NCBI RefSeq assembly: GCF_018614035.1
Contig: NZ_JAGGPA010000011.1
Span: forward strand, 248,001-312,000
Origin: Streptomyces sp. ISL-96
GTDB lineage: Bacteria > Actinomycetota > Actinomycetes > Streptomycetales > Streptomycetaceae
Direction: 5' to 3'
DNA: 64,000 nucleotides
The number at the start of each line of letters is the position of its first letter. Position 1 is the stretch's first letter. Positions 8,623 to 16,363 of the stretch are shown one piece after another. Position numbers and translations under genes: made by a program. A model generated the notes under the pieces. That model worked only from the letters and a program-made list of their open reading frames with translations, did not search any database and was not told the origin of the DNA.

Positions 8623-9390
8623 TCAGTGGACGCCGGCGTTCAGGAAGATACCGCCGTCCACGACGAGTGTCTGCCCCGTGATCCAGTCCGACTGGTCCGA
8701 GGTGAGGAAAGCGGCCGCTCCCCCGATGTCCTCGGGAACGCCGAGCCGTCCCAGCGGGTACGCCGCGGCAGCCTCCGCCTCGCGGCCGTCGTAGAGCGCC
8801 TGGGCGAACTTGGTCTTCACCACGGCGGGCGCGATCGCGTTGACCCGTACGCCCGGCGCGAACTCGTGCGCCAGCTGGAGGGTCAGGTTGACCATCGCCG
8901 CCTTGCTCATGCCGTACGCGCCGATGAAGGGCGAGGCGGAGAGGCCGGCGACCGAGGCGATATTGACGATCGCCCCGCCGTTCTCCTTCTGCCACGCCTT
9001 CCAGGTCTGCTGCGCGAACCCGAGCGCGGAGATCACGTTGGTCTCGTACGTCTTGCGGGCGACAGCGAGGTCCAGCTCCGCGATCGGCCCGAAGACCGGG
9101 TTCGTGCCGGCGTTGTTGATCAGGAAGTCGACCCGCCCGAACGCCTCCATGGCGCGCTCGACGGCGATCGCCTGGTGCGCCTCGTCGTGGGCCTTGCCCG
9201 CGACGCCGATCACCCGGTCGGCGCCGAGCTTCTCCACGGCCTCCTTGAGCGCGTCCTCGTTGCGCCCGGTGATGCACACCCGGTCCCCGCGGGCGACGAG
9301 CGCCTGGGCGACGCCGTAACCGATTCCGCGGCTCGCGCCCGTGATGAGCGCGACCTTCCCGCTGTCCCGTACCTCTGCCTCAGCAGTCAT
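8623..9390 (-). CDS. SDR family oxidoreductase
   Basis: 255 residues from the ATG at 9390. It has the classical SDR TGASRGIGYG cofactor motif, NNAG, the catalytic Ser in NIASVAGLSASPFIG, and the YGMSK dyad. Residue choice around the cofactor site does not settle NAD versus NADP. The C-terminal SDWITGQTLVVDGG is normal for the family. It is 16 bases after fabG on the same strand, so the two SDRs form an operon, perhaps for fatty-acid or lipid turnover. Confidence 0.9.
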   Translation of the reverse strand: MTAEAEVRDSGKVALITGASRGIGYGVAQALVARGDRVCITGRNEDALKEAVEKLGADRVIGVAGKAHDEAHQAIAVERAMEAFGRVDFLINNAGTNPVFGPIAELDLAVARKTYETNVISALGFAQQTWKAWQKENGGAIVNIASVAGLSASPFIGAYGMSKAAMVNLTLQLAHEFAPGVRVNAIAPAVVKTKFAQALYDGREAEAAAAYPLGRLGVPEDIGGAAAFLTSDQSDWITGQTLVVDGGIFLNAGVH

Positions 9391-9406
9391 GATCCTCAGT
9401 CCCTCG

Positions 9407-10168
9407 TCAGTTGAGCGGGCCGCCGGCGACGTACATGACCTGGCCGGAGACAAAACCGGCGTCCTCGCCCGTGAAGAAGGCGATGGCGTTGGCGATGTCG
9501 TCCGGCGTGCCGACGCGCTGCACCGGGATCTGGGTGGCGGCGGCGGCCTGGAACTCCTCGAAGCCCATGCCCACGCGGGCGGCGGTCTGCGCGGTCATCT
9601 CGGTGACGATGAAGCCGGGCGCGACGGCGTTGGCCGTAATGCCGAACTTGCCGAGCTCCTTGGCGAGGGTCTTGGTGAAGCCCTGCAGGCCGGCCTTGAC
9701 GGCGGAGTAGTTCGCCTGGCCCCGGTTGCCGAGCGCCGAGCTGCTGGAGAGGCTGACGATACGGCCGAACTTGGCGTCCACCATGTGCTTCTGGCAGGCC
9801 TTGGCCATCAGGAACGCGCCCTTGAGGTGCACGTTCACCACGGTGTCCCAGTCGGACTCGCTCATCTTGAACAGCAGGTTGTCGCGCAGCACACCCGCGT
9901 TGTTCACGAGGATCGTCGGCGCACCGAGCTCCGCGGCGACGCGCGCGACGGCGGCTTCGACCTGGGCGCTGTCGGAGACGTCACAGCCGACGGCGAGGGC
10001 GGTGCCACCCGCCGCGGTGATCTTCTCGACGGTGTCCTTGCACGCGGCCTCGTCGAGGTCGAGTACGGCGACGGCGCGGCCCTCGGCCGCAAGACGGACC
10101 GCGGTGGCGGCGCCAATGCCGCGCGCCGCCCCGGTCACGATCGCGACACGCTGCTCGGTGGTGGACAT
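9407..10168 (-). CDS. fabG: 3-oxoacyl-ACP reductase (FabG-type SDR)
   Basis: 253 residues. TGAARGIG cofactor motif, NNAGVLRDN, catalytic Ser in SLSSSSALGNRGQ and YSAVK are all present; NRGQANYSA is typical of FabG. It probably reduces beta-ketoacyl thioesters with NADPH. It heads a two-SDR operon with a conserved-looking palindrome about 60 bp upstream, suggesting control by a fatty-acid-responsive TetR-type repressor encoded elsewhere. It is not part of the polyketide cluster. Confidence 0.88.
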   Translation of the reverse strand: MSTTEQRVAIVTGAARGIGAATAVRLAAEGRAVAVLDLDEAACKDTVEKITAAGGTALAVGCDVSDSAQVEAAVARVAAELGAPTILVNNAGVLRDNLLFKMSESDWDTVVNVHLKGAFLMAKACQKHMVDAKFGRIVSLSSSSALGNRGQANYSAVKAGLQGFTKTLAKELGKFGITANAVAPGFIVTEMTAQTAARVGMGFEEFQAAAATQIPVQRVGTPDDIANAIAFFTGEDAGFVSGQVMYVAGGPLN

Positions 10169-10227
10169 GCTGGTTCTCCTCGCCCTTGGATGCGGCGCCC
10201 AAGTCGACCGAGAGTGAGTACCCGATC

Positions 10228-10245
10228 ACTGAGCAACCGCTTAGT
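10228..10245. promoter_or_regulatory. Palindrome upstream of fabG, probable TetR-type operator
   Basis: ACTGAGCAACCGCTTAGT has the symmetric pattern ACTnAGC-n4-GCTnAGT. It lies 60-77 bp upstream of the fabG start codon. Palindromes of this type precede acyl-CoA and fatty-acid genes in actinomycetes and are bound by TetR-family repressors. Confidence 0.6.
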
Positions 10246-10328
10246 AGCTTCAGCAGACGTGACGCTAGAAGCCATGGCACGCGGTGTCAACGGCCCAAGG
10301 AACGACCCGGGGATTTGCGTAGCGCAGA

Positions 10329-10715
10329 TCACCGCACCAGCAGGTCGAGCAGGCGCTCGACCTCCGCCTCCGGATCCGTCGTGAGGCCCGTGTGCACGGG
10401 GCCCGGCTGTACGACGGTGCTGCGCGGCGCGACGAGCCAGCGGAAGCGCCGGCCCGCGTCGTCGCCCGCCGCCTGCCCCGCCGCCTCCCCGCCGCAGCAG
10501 ACGCCCTCCACGGCCCGCAGGGCGGCCCGTACGCCCGCTACGTCGGCGTCGGGGTCCAGCGCCTTCAGCTTGGCCTCGTCGAGGTGGGTCCTGGCGGCGA
10601 CGAAGGACTTGGCGCGGCAGTAGACGAGCACGCCCGCGTTGAACATTTCGCCGCGCTCCACGCGTGGCACCACGCGCACCAGCGCGTACTCGAAGACATC
10701 CCGCTTGGCGCTCAC
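10329..10715 (-). CDS. DUF3037 domain protein
   Basis: 128 residues from a GTG at 10715 that overlaps the stop of the HipA-like kinase gene by four bases (GTGA), so the genes are translationally coupled. The sequence FEYALVRVVPRVERGEMFNAGVLVYC is the DUF3037 signature. DUF3037 proteins are regularly encoded directly after HipA-type kinases and may form a functional pair with them. Its biochemical role is unknown. Confidence 0.85.
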   Translation of the reverse strand: MSAKRDVFEYALVRVVPRVERGEMFNAGVLVYCRAKSFVAARTHLDEAKLKALDPDADVAGVRAALRAVEGVCCGGEAAGQAAGDDAGRRFRWLVAPRSTVVQPGPVHTGLTTDPEAEVERLLDLLVR

Positions 10716-11566
10716 TCGCGGCCGTCCTTCTTCTGCTGCTCGGTCGGGTGCGGCTGCGGCGTCAGGCGGTCCTTCAGCCAGCCGGGCGCCCGCGACGGCT
10801 TGTCCTTGGTCGGCGCGCTGAGGGTGATCCGGTCGGCGATCGTCGCGGCGCGGGGCAGCAGCGCGTCGACGTACGCGCGGCGCAGCGCGTCGGTCCTCTC
10901 GAAGCCGGGCTCGTCGACCAGCCACTCGACGGGGACCTCGGCGGCGACCTCGGTCAGCAGCTCCTCGGTGACCAGCGGCGCCAGCTCGGCGGCCGCGGCC
11001 GCGATGTCGGGGCCGAAGGGCGCGAGCACATGGTCCGAGGCGTTGTACGGCTTCGCTGACGCGCTCCGGGCGGTCGGCCAGTTGTGGTGCCAGATCATGG
11101 TGGCGCCGTGGTCGATGAGCCACAGATCGCCGTGCCAGACGAGCATGTTGGGGTTGCGCCAGGAGCGGTCGACGTTGTTGATCAGCGCGTCGAACCACAC
11201 CACCCGGCCCGCCTCGGCCGGGTCCACCTCGTACGCGAGCGGGTCGAAGCCGATCGATCCGGGGAGGTAGTCCATCCCGAGGTTCAGTCCGCCGCTCGCC
11301 TTGAGCAGTTCCTGGACCTCCTGGTCCGGCTCGCCCAGGCCGATCACCGGGTCGAGCTGGATGGTGACGAGTTCGGGGACGCGCAGCCCGAGCCTGCGGG
11401 CCAGTTCTCCGCAGATGATTTCGGCGACCAGGGTCTTGCGGCCCTGTCCCGCGCCGGTGAATTTCATGACGTAGGTGCCCAGGTCGTCGGCCTCGACGAT
11501 GCCGGGGAGCGAGCCGCCCTCACGCAAGGGCGTGACGTACCGGGTCGCGGTGACTTCTGTCAGCAT
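10712..11566 (-). CDS. HipA-like kinase family protein
   Basis: 284 residues. It resembles the short HipA-like (PI3/4-kinase-fold) proteins: an N-terminal lobe with YVMKF as the probable ATP-binding lysine segment, DALINNVDRSWRNPNML as the catalytic-loop-like Asp/Asn region, and LWLIDHGATM as the metal-binding Asp. It is shorter than toxin HipA and no HipB-type HTH partner is adjacent, only the coupled DUF3037 gene. A toxin role is therefore not supported; protein phosphorylation is the family-based guess. Confidence 0.8.
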   Translation of the reverse strand: MLTEVTATRYVTPLREGGSLPGIVEADDLGTYVMKFTGAGQGRKTLVAEIICGELARRLGLRVPELVTIQLDPVIGLGEPDQEVQELLKASGGLNLGMDYLPGSIGFDPLAYEVDPAEAGRVVWFDALINNVDRSWRNPNMLVWHGDLWLIDHGATMIWHHNWPTARSASAKPYNASDHVLAPFGPDIAAAAAELAPLVTEELLTEVAAEVPVEWLVDEPGFERTDALRRAYVDALLPRAATIADRITLSAPTKDKPSRAPGWLKDRLTPQPHPTEQQKKDGRE

Positions 11567-11644
11567 TTTCCCAGGCTATCCGACTTCCTGATCTTGCAAT
11601 CGATGCTTACCCCATCAGCGTAAAACGAGGGAATTGAACCACGA

Positions 11645-12973
11645 TCACCCCTGGGGAGAATCTGGGGAGTTTCGGCTGACGTGCCGATCCCCCCGGCTCC
11701 CGAGCATTCCGTCAAGGGCGGTGCGTCCCTTGCTCCCAGCCTCCGGCATGAAGTGAGCATAGTAACCGAGCGTGATAGCCGGCGAGGAGTGTCCGAGCCA
11801 CCGCGCCAGAGTCACCACGGACTCCCCCGCCTCCAGCATGATCGAGGCGTAGGTGTGTCGCAGCACATGGAAGCCGTCCTTCGGCGCCGCCTCCCACTGC
11901 CACGGCTTCGCCCCCTTCGGGCGCGGCGGGATGATGCCGGCCTTGGCCAGCGCGGGTTTCCAGGTGTAGGTGTTCCATGTGTTCACGGCCACGGCGTTTC
12001 CAAATCGCGTCGTTAGCAGCAGCGAGAACTTCCTCCGCGGCCTGTCCGGCCCCGGCTTCTCCCACGGAAGCTCTACCTCCACCGGCGGGAACGCTCCGAC
12101 ATAACGCTTCAACTCCTCGGCCACCGAGGACGGCATATCGACGCTACGCATCTTCCTCCCCTTCGGCAGGGCGAAGTACAACTTCCCGTTGACTGCCTGA
12201 ACTTGGCGCCGGACATGAAGGACGCCTCTCGCATAATCGATGTCCTCTGGGCTCAACCCGAACACTTCGCCCTGTCGAAGCCCGCACCCCAGACCGAGCA
12301 CCACGGTTATCCGGTTCCGTGGGCTGATCACGTCACGAACTCGGAGTACCGTCTCCAACGACCACGCCTCTCGTCGCTCCTGCGACGCCTTGGGCCACCG
12401 AACGGACTTCGCGCGCATCGGGTTCTGGGCAAGCCGCTTGTCATCGACGGCCGCCTCCAGAATGGAGGACAGCTCGCTCAAGATGCCGCGTCGGTAGTCG
12501 ACCGAGGAGACCGTTGCCTCCAACTTCGCCGTGTACGCGCGAAGCTCTGCCGCCGTGATGTTCCTGAGCGGGAGTTCGCCCAGATGCGGAACGATGTGCA
12601 GCCGCGCCCTCCGCTCCTGGTTCTGCTGGGTCTTCGGAGCGCCCCCTCTACCGGGAGCCCAGTGCATCGCTATGTAGTCGGCCAGTGTGATGGATCCGTC
12701 ACGCGGGTCCACGAACTCCCCGCGCTCCTCGTCCGTGGCGGACCGGCGAAGCCATGCCTTGGCGTCCTCCAAGGTCTCGAAGGAGCGATCCCGGATGCCG
12801 GGGATGCCGGCGACCTTGTATCGCTTTCCCTTCCCGTAGCGAGCGGTTCTCTCTCTCCTCCCGGTGGCCGGGTCCTTCTTCTTCTTGATCCAGCGGTCTT
12901 CTATGTACCCGGCCAGGGGACTCTCCTTGTGCGTGGTGTGGCGAACGGCGCCCTGCAGCGCCTGGCGTTTCAA
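11645..12973 (-). CDS. int: Tyrosine recombinase/integrase of an integrative element
   Basis: 442 residues. It has an N-terminal Arm-binding-like domain rich in Lys/Arg, a SAM-like core-binding domain (about residues 95-190) and a C-terminal catalytic domain. Catalytic residues are visible: Arg in GLGCGLRQGEVFGL, HVLRH, WLGHSS, and the Tyr nucleophile in TLGYYAHF. It belongs to the pSAM2/phage-type actinomycete integrases. Its ATG overlaps the stop of the excisionase gene by four bases. The attachment site is expected just downstream, in 11570-11645; no tRNA gene is recognisable there. Confidence 0.95.
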   Translation of the reverse strand: MKRQALQGAVRHTTHKESPLAGYIEDRWIKKKKDPATGRRERTARYGKGKRYKVAGIPGIRDRSFETLEDAKAWLRRSATDEERGEFVDPRDGSITLADYIAMHWAPGRGGAPKTQQNQERRARLHIVPHLGELPLRNITAAELRAYTAKLEATVSSVDYRRGILSELSSILEAAVDDKRLAQNPMRAKSVRWPKASQERREAWSLETVLRVRDVISPRNRITVVLGLGCGLRQGEVFGLSPEDIDYARGVLHVRRQVQAVNGKLYFALPKGRKMRSVDMPSSVAEELKRYVGAFPPVEVELPWEKPGPDRPRRKFSLLLTTRFGNAVAVNTWNTYTWKPALAKAGIIPPRPKGAKPWQWEAAPKDGFHVLRHTYASIMLEAGESVVTLARWLGHSSPAITLGYYAHFMPEAGSKGRTALDGMLGSRGDRHVSRNSPDSPQG

Positions 12974-13281
12974 ACGTCGTAGATGCGTCCGGGCCGGTGC
13001 TGCGGGGCACCGGCCAGAGGGCTCAAGCTCGGGTTGGAGCGAGAGTCGGCCTGCTCCTGTTCGCGGACCCAGGCATCGAGTACTTCACGCCGGTACATGA
13101 CGCGACCGCGAGTTCCCATACGGAAGCTGGGTGGCCCCTGCCGCCGGTGGCGCCAGACGTAGAGCGTATGAGGCGAAAGGCCGAGGTATTCGGCAGCGTC
13201 CTTGACTGACAGAAAGGCTGTGCGGACGACACGGTCCCTGGGCACATCGGCGGAAGGGGCACGCAGCGGTTGTGTAGGCAT
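12970..13281 (-). CDS. xis: Excisionase / MerR-like helix-turn-helix protein
   Basis: 103 residues from the ATG at 13281 (an in-frame GTG directly precedes it). The middle carries a winged-HTH of the excisionase type: LSVKDAAEYLGLSPHTLYVWRHRR... RVMYRREVLDAWV. The four-base overlap with the integrase start makes an xis-int pair, the standard excision module of Streptomyces integrative elements. The DNA-recognition helix looks intact, so the element could be excisable if both ends remain. Confidence 0.88.
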   Translation of the reverse strand: MPTQPLRAPSADVPRDRVVRTAFLSVKDAAEYLGLSPHTLYVWRHRRQGPPSFRMGTRGRVMYRREVLDAWVREQEQADSRSNPSLSPLAGAPQHRPGRIYDV

Positions 13282-13433
13282 CACATGAATCGGTCTCTGT
13301 GAGTTGCGAGGGGCCAGGCAGATGCACAGACCAGGGCGCTCCGTGCCTCCCCTCGTCTTCGCAGCGCTGCCCTGCGTCCGCTACGGCTCCACCGCCAAGC
13401 ACAGCCGAATGCGAACACCTCGATGGTCACGGC

Positions 13434-13460
13434 GATCGCCGGTTTGGCTAACCGGCGATC
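13434..13460. repeat. 11-bp inverted repeat in the element's non-coding region
   Basis: GATCGCCGGTT (13434-13444) and AACCGGCGATC (13450-13460) pair perfectly around a 5-base loop, about 150 bp upstream of the excisionase start. It could be an operator for an element regulator or a terminator for transcription entering from the right. No T-run follows. Confidence 0.5.
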
Positions 13461-13665
13461 ACGGGCTATGTTCCGCTCGCTCCCGGCCGGGCTCCGCCCT
13501 CAGTTGCCGCCCCCGCCAGTGCCCCCGCAGTTTGGAAGTGTTGCGCGCAGCTCATGCGCCATGGGCACCGAAAGCGAAGAGGGCATGGCCGGTCAGTCGG
13601 ATAAATCGGAGCGCACGCATCGGCAGAAAAGACTCCTCATCGGGTTGCCCGGTGGGCCGCTTACC

Positions 13666-13980
13666 GACTCGGCGCTTCCGGGGTGTTGTACGTTGACATA
13701 TCCCTGGAAGGGGTTCCAGCCTTTCCAGGCTCTTTCTCGTCTGCCGTGGGCGAATTCCGAAAAAGGACGACGAGGACTGATCGGGTGATGCGGATCTCGC
13801 ATACCACGCCAGAGAGCGCCCGGGCGGTGCGGGGTTGCGGATCAGTCGCAACCCCGGGCCACACCGGAGTAGCTGCACCAGCTGACCTGGTGATTTCCGG
13901 GACGTTGTACGTTGACATGCTCCCGGCGGAGGTTTCCAGTCCTTGGAGTTCTTTCTCGTCTGCCGTGGGCGAATGCTGTC
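13666..13980. repeat. Imperfect ~80-bp direct repeat pair
   Basis: Two copies at roughly 13674-13752 and 13897-13974 share GTTGTACGTTGACAT, then a diverged middle (CCTGGA.. versus CCCGGC..), then TTTCTCGTCTGCCGTGGGCGAAT exactly. They lie in the 770-bp stretch between the excisionase and the IS, where no convincing gene is visible. Similar minus-strand reading frames appear in both copies because of the repeat, not because of coding function. Possible roles are repeated promoter/operator units or recombination sites. Confidence 0.7.
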
Positions 13981-14051
13981 CTTTGTCAGCGAAGCCAATC
14001 GTTGTGTCATCCAACCCAGTCGACTCGCGGCCGGTCTCAGCTGGCAGTCAT

Positions 14052-14938
14052 TGAGCCTTTTCCAACCTCAGGTTGAGGCGTGGTGAAGGACGAGGACGGC
14101 CTTCACGATGTCAGTGATGCGGTTGGTGCTGCAGCGGAGCTTTCGGAGCAGGCGCCAACCCTTGAGGGTGGCCATGGCCTGCTCGCCGAGGCAGCGGATC
14201 TTGGCATGGCTGCTGTTGTGACGCCGCTTCCATCGCTTGAGGCGACGGCCCCGGAACGGGACCCGAACAGTCCCGCCTGCTCCTTGATATGCCTTGTCCG
14301 CCCAGCACTTCAGCCCCGCGGCGGCGAGTGCGTCGACGATCCCGTGCTGTCGGGCAGCGGTGAGGTCATGGGTGGAGCCGGGCAGGGCGGGCGAGGCCCA
14401 GAGCAGGCGTCCGAACGGATCGGTGAGAACCTGGATGTTCATGCCGTGGCGTTTGTGCTTCCCCGAGTAGTACGGGGTGTCGGCGGCGATGCGGTCGATC
14501 GGCAGCAGGGTGCCGTCGAGGATGACGAACGCCTTCTTTCGGCTCGCCTTCATCGCCTCTGCCAGGGACGGGGCGCGAGCAGCCAGCACCTCGACGGCCT
14601 CGCGTATGTAGCGGTACACGGTCGCGATCCCGATGCCGAACCCGGCAGCGAGCTGGGCATAGGTGTCGCCACACCGCAGATGGGCCAGGGCCAGCAGGGC
14701 TTGGCGGCCGGCCGTCAGGCGCCGCCATCGCGTCCCGATCTCCCGCTGCCGGACAGCTAGTTGCCTGCCCAGATACCGCAGAGTGCGGCTGGACAGATCA
14801 ATCGAGGAGGGGTAGACAAGCACGCGAAGCTCCTGACAGACACGGGTGATCTTGGTCGAGAACCCGTCTACCAGGAGCTTCGTCGTTGCGCAGGAGGGTT
14901 TAACTCGCGGTCAGTACCGTGAGGTTGGAAAGGGCTCA
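14052..14938 (-). mobile_element. IS5-like insertion sequence, 887 bp
   Basis: The terminal inverted repeats are TGAGCCTTTTCCAACCTCA (14052-14070) and, reversed, TGAGCCCTTTCCAACCTCA (14920-14938): 18 of 19 match. One transposase gene fills the element. I see no matching target duplication in the immediate flanks, which suggests rearrangement or very old insertion. The right end abuts the type II polyketide cluster and supplies the stop codon of its first gene. Confidence 0.88.
14068..14823 (-). CDS. IS5-family DDE transposase
   Basis: 251 residues, apparently intact. It has an N-terminal HTH (CGDTYAQLAAGFGIGIATVYRYIREAVE), then a DDE_Tnp_4-type catalytic core: first Asp in FVILDGTLLPIDR, second in WADKAYQGAGG, and the Glu probably in CLGEQAMATLK. 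The stop codon falls inside the left inverted repeat, a compact arrangement usual for small IS. No frameshift is needed for expression. Confidence 0.92.
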   Translation of the reverse strand: MLVYPSSIDLSSRTLRYLGRQLAVRQREIGTRWRRLTAGRQALLALAHLRCGDTYAQLAAGFGIGIATVYRYIREAVEVLAARAPSLAEAMKASRKKAFVILDGTLLPIDRIAADTPYYSGKHKRHGMNIQVLTDPFGRLLWASPALPGSTHDLTAARQHGIVDALAAAGLKCWADKAYQGAGGTVRVPFRGRRLKRWKRRHNSSHAKIRCLGEQAMATLKGWRLLRKLRCSTNRITDIVKAVLVLHHAST

Positions 14939-16045
14939 CGGAATGAGGCCGAGTTCAGGGGTGGGAATGCGCTGATGCGCTGCCTGGGCCGCGGCGGCGT
15001 AGCGAGGGTCGGGGCGCAGGCCGTTCTCGCGTAGACACGCCTCGGTGAACTTGATGACGTGCTCGTCCTTGTGCTCCACGGAACGGGCCACCAGTTCGTT
15101 GAATGGCGGGACCTCGGTTTTCAGTGCGGTTTCGAACGCCGTGTCCTCACCACGGCGGCCGCCGGTAAAGGAGAGAAGAAGCGCCACATGGAGCTGCCAG
15201 ACGGCGGCCACGGTCGGCAGATGCATTTCCGTCGGAAGGTGGGGCAGGACGATCCGGACGGCGGCCGGAAGTGTCACGCCGTGGAGCAGTGGTATGGGAT
15301 AGATCTCGGTGTGGACGAGATAGAGACCGGCGAACTCGGCTGTCATTTCGCTGAGGAGCAGGTGCGGGTCCTTGGGGGCGACTGCCCGCAGCGCCTTGGT
15401 GTATCCGGGGAGTTCGGCGATCCGGTGAAGTCTCTGCCTCGAAGTCACTCTCGCCTTCGGTGGATGCAGGAAGTCTTCCAGCAGTTCGCGAGGAAGTTCC
15501 GCCACGGCCTGCGCGAGGCTGGTCGTTCCCCGGAAGTCCGCGTTCCCTGGAAGGCTGCGGTATCGGGCCGCCCAGTAGGCAAGCCCTCGCGCGAGCTCAG
15601 TGAGCTGCATCTGACTCGGTTGGGGGGTGGCGGCCAGGCTGCGCACGGCGTGCGCCGTTCGGATCGCGCCGTGCGTGATGCCGGCCAGGAGGCCGGAGAT
15701 GAGTCGTGGCCACCATCGGACGAGCACGTCGCGCCAGGGAGTATCGGCCAGTTCCTGGACGAATAGCTGCTCCCAGTCCCCGGCCCGGCTGAAATCGCCC
15801 AACGCGGCACGCCAGGTGGCTTCGTCCGACGCGTTGAGCGGAAAGGAGGGTGCGGGCCTGTCGTGATGTGGTTTGGCCCGGTAGACCTCGACCCAGGTGC
15901 CGATCTGGTCGCCGTGGCCCAGGACGGCCAGTGTTTCGGCTGCCATCGGGCCGTGGTTGACCAGTTCACCACGTTCCCCGCGCTCGTACCCCATGTCGTC
16001 GAGGCGTTCCAGGGCTTCGTTGACGGCGTCGAAGTAGGTGACCAA
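14936..16045 (-). CDS. Questin oxidase-like protein (DUF4243), 3' end at IS junction
   Basis: 369 residues. The sequence fits the questin oxidase / AflY family: NHGPMAAETLAVLGHGDQIGTWVEVY and ITHGAIRTAHAVRSLA are the conserved His-rich segments. Fungal members carry out Baeyer-Villiger-like ring cleavage of anthraquinone or xanthone intermediates, so it is a candidate for oxidative ring opening of the polyketide. The stop TGA is the terminal TGA of the IS inverted repeat. The native C-terminus may therefore have been trimmed, although most of the domain is present. It is the left-most cluster gene. Confidence 0.8.
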   Translation of the reverse strand: MVTYFDAVNEALERLDDMGYERGERGELVNHGPMAAETLAVLGHGDQIGTWVEVYRAKPHHDRPAPSFPLNASDEATWRAALGDFSRAGDWEQLFVQELADTPWRDVLVRWWPRLISGLLAGITHGAIRTAHAVRSLAATPQPSQMQLTELARGLAYWAARYRSLPGNADFRGTTSLAQAVAELPRELLEDFLHPPKARVTSRQRLHRIAELPGYTKALRAVAPKDPHLLLSEMTAEFAGLYLVHTEIYPIPLLHGVTLPAAVRIVLPHLPTEMHLPTVAAVWQLHVALLLSFTGGRRGEDTAFETALKTEVPPFNELVARSVEHKDEHVIKFTEACLRENGLRPDPRYAAAAQAAHQRIPTPELGLIP

Positions 16046-16189
16046 GGGGTTCTCCTCTTGTCAGGTACCGGTGACGTACGGGTTCTGTCGGAGCTGGTTG
16101 GCGTGGGGGAACGCCGGAGGCCGGCTGTGACAGTCGCGGTCACCTCAGCGGCGGGGAGAGCGATTCATGGTTGTTCCTGCTGGCCCGGT

Positions 16190-16363
16190 TCAGTCGATGC
16201 CGCGGAAGATGTGACGGTCGGGGATGTCTTCTTCCTCGCCGGCCAGGAGCACGGGCCGCCCGGTTCCGGGCTCAACGGCAGGGCGTGCCAGTGCCTCACG
16301 CCGGCCGCCATGGGCCGCGATCCGGTTCTCATGCGTACGTGTGTGCTCGAGGGGCATCTGCAT
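16190..16363 (-). CDS. Possible small protein, 57 aa
   Basis: An open frame from an ATG at 16363, with AAGGAG about 12 bases upstream, overlapping the end of the hydrolase gene. Third-position GC is near 77 percent, lower than neighbouring real genes. The residues are charged (LLAGEEEDIPDRHIFRGID) with no recognised domain. It could be a real short cluster gene or chance. The remaining 16046-16189 shows nothing. Confidence 0.3.
   Translation of the reverse strand: MQMPLEHTRTHENRIAAHGGRREALARPAVEPGTGRPVLLAGEEEDIPDRHIFRGID

Noticed and set aside
10712-11566. HipA toxin of a toxin-antitoxin pair
   Set aside because: The protein is shorter than HipA toxins and no HipB HTH gene adjoins; the partner is a DUF3037 gene.
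11570-11645. tRNA gene as integration target next to the integrase
   Set aside because: No cloverleaf, TpsiC-like box or CCA end could be found in this stretch.
13552-14014. Minus-strand open frames with repeated PTADEKE / MSTYN peptides
   Set aside because: The peptide repeats only mirror the DNA direct repeat; two frames are open at once and none has normal codon bias.
14040-14060. Target-site duplication of the IS
   Set aside because: The bases outside the two inverted repeats (GTCAT left, CGGAA right) do not match.
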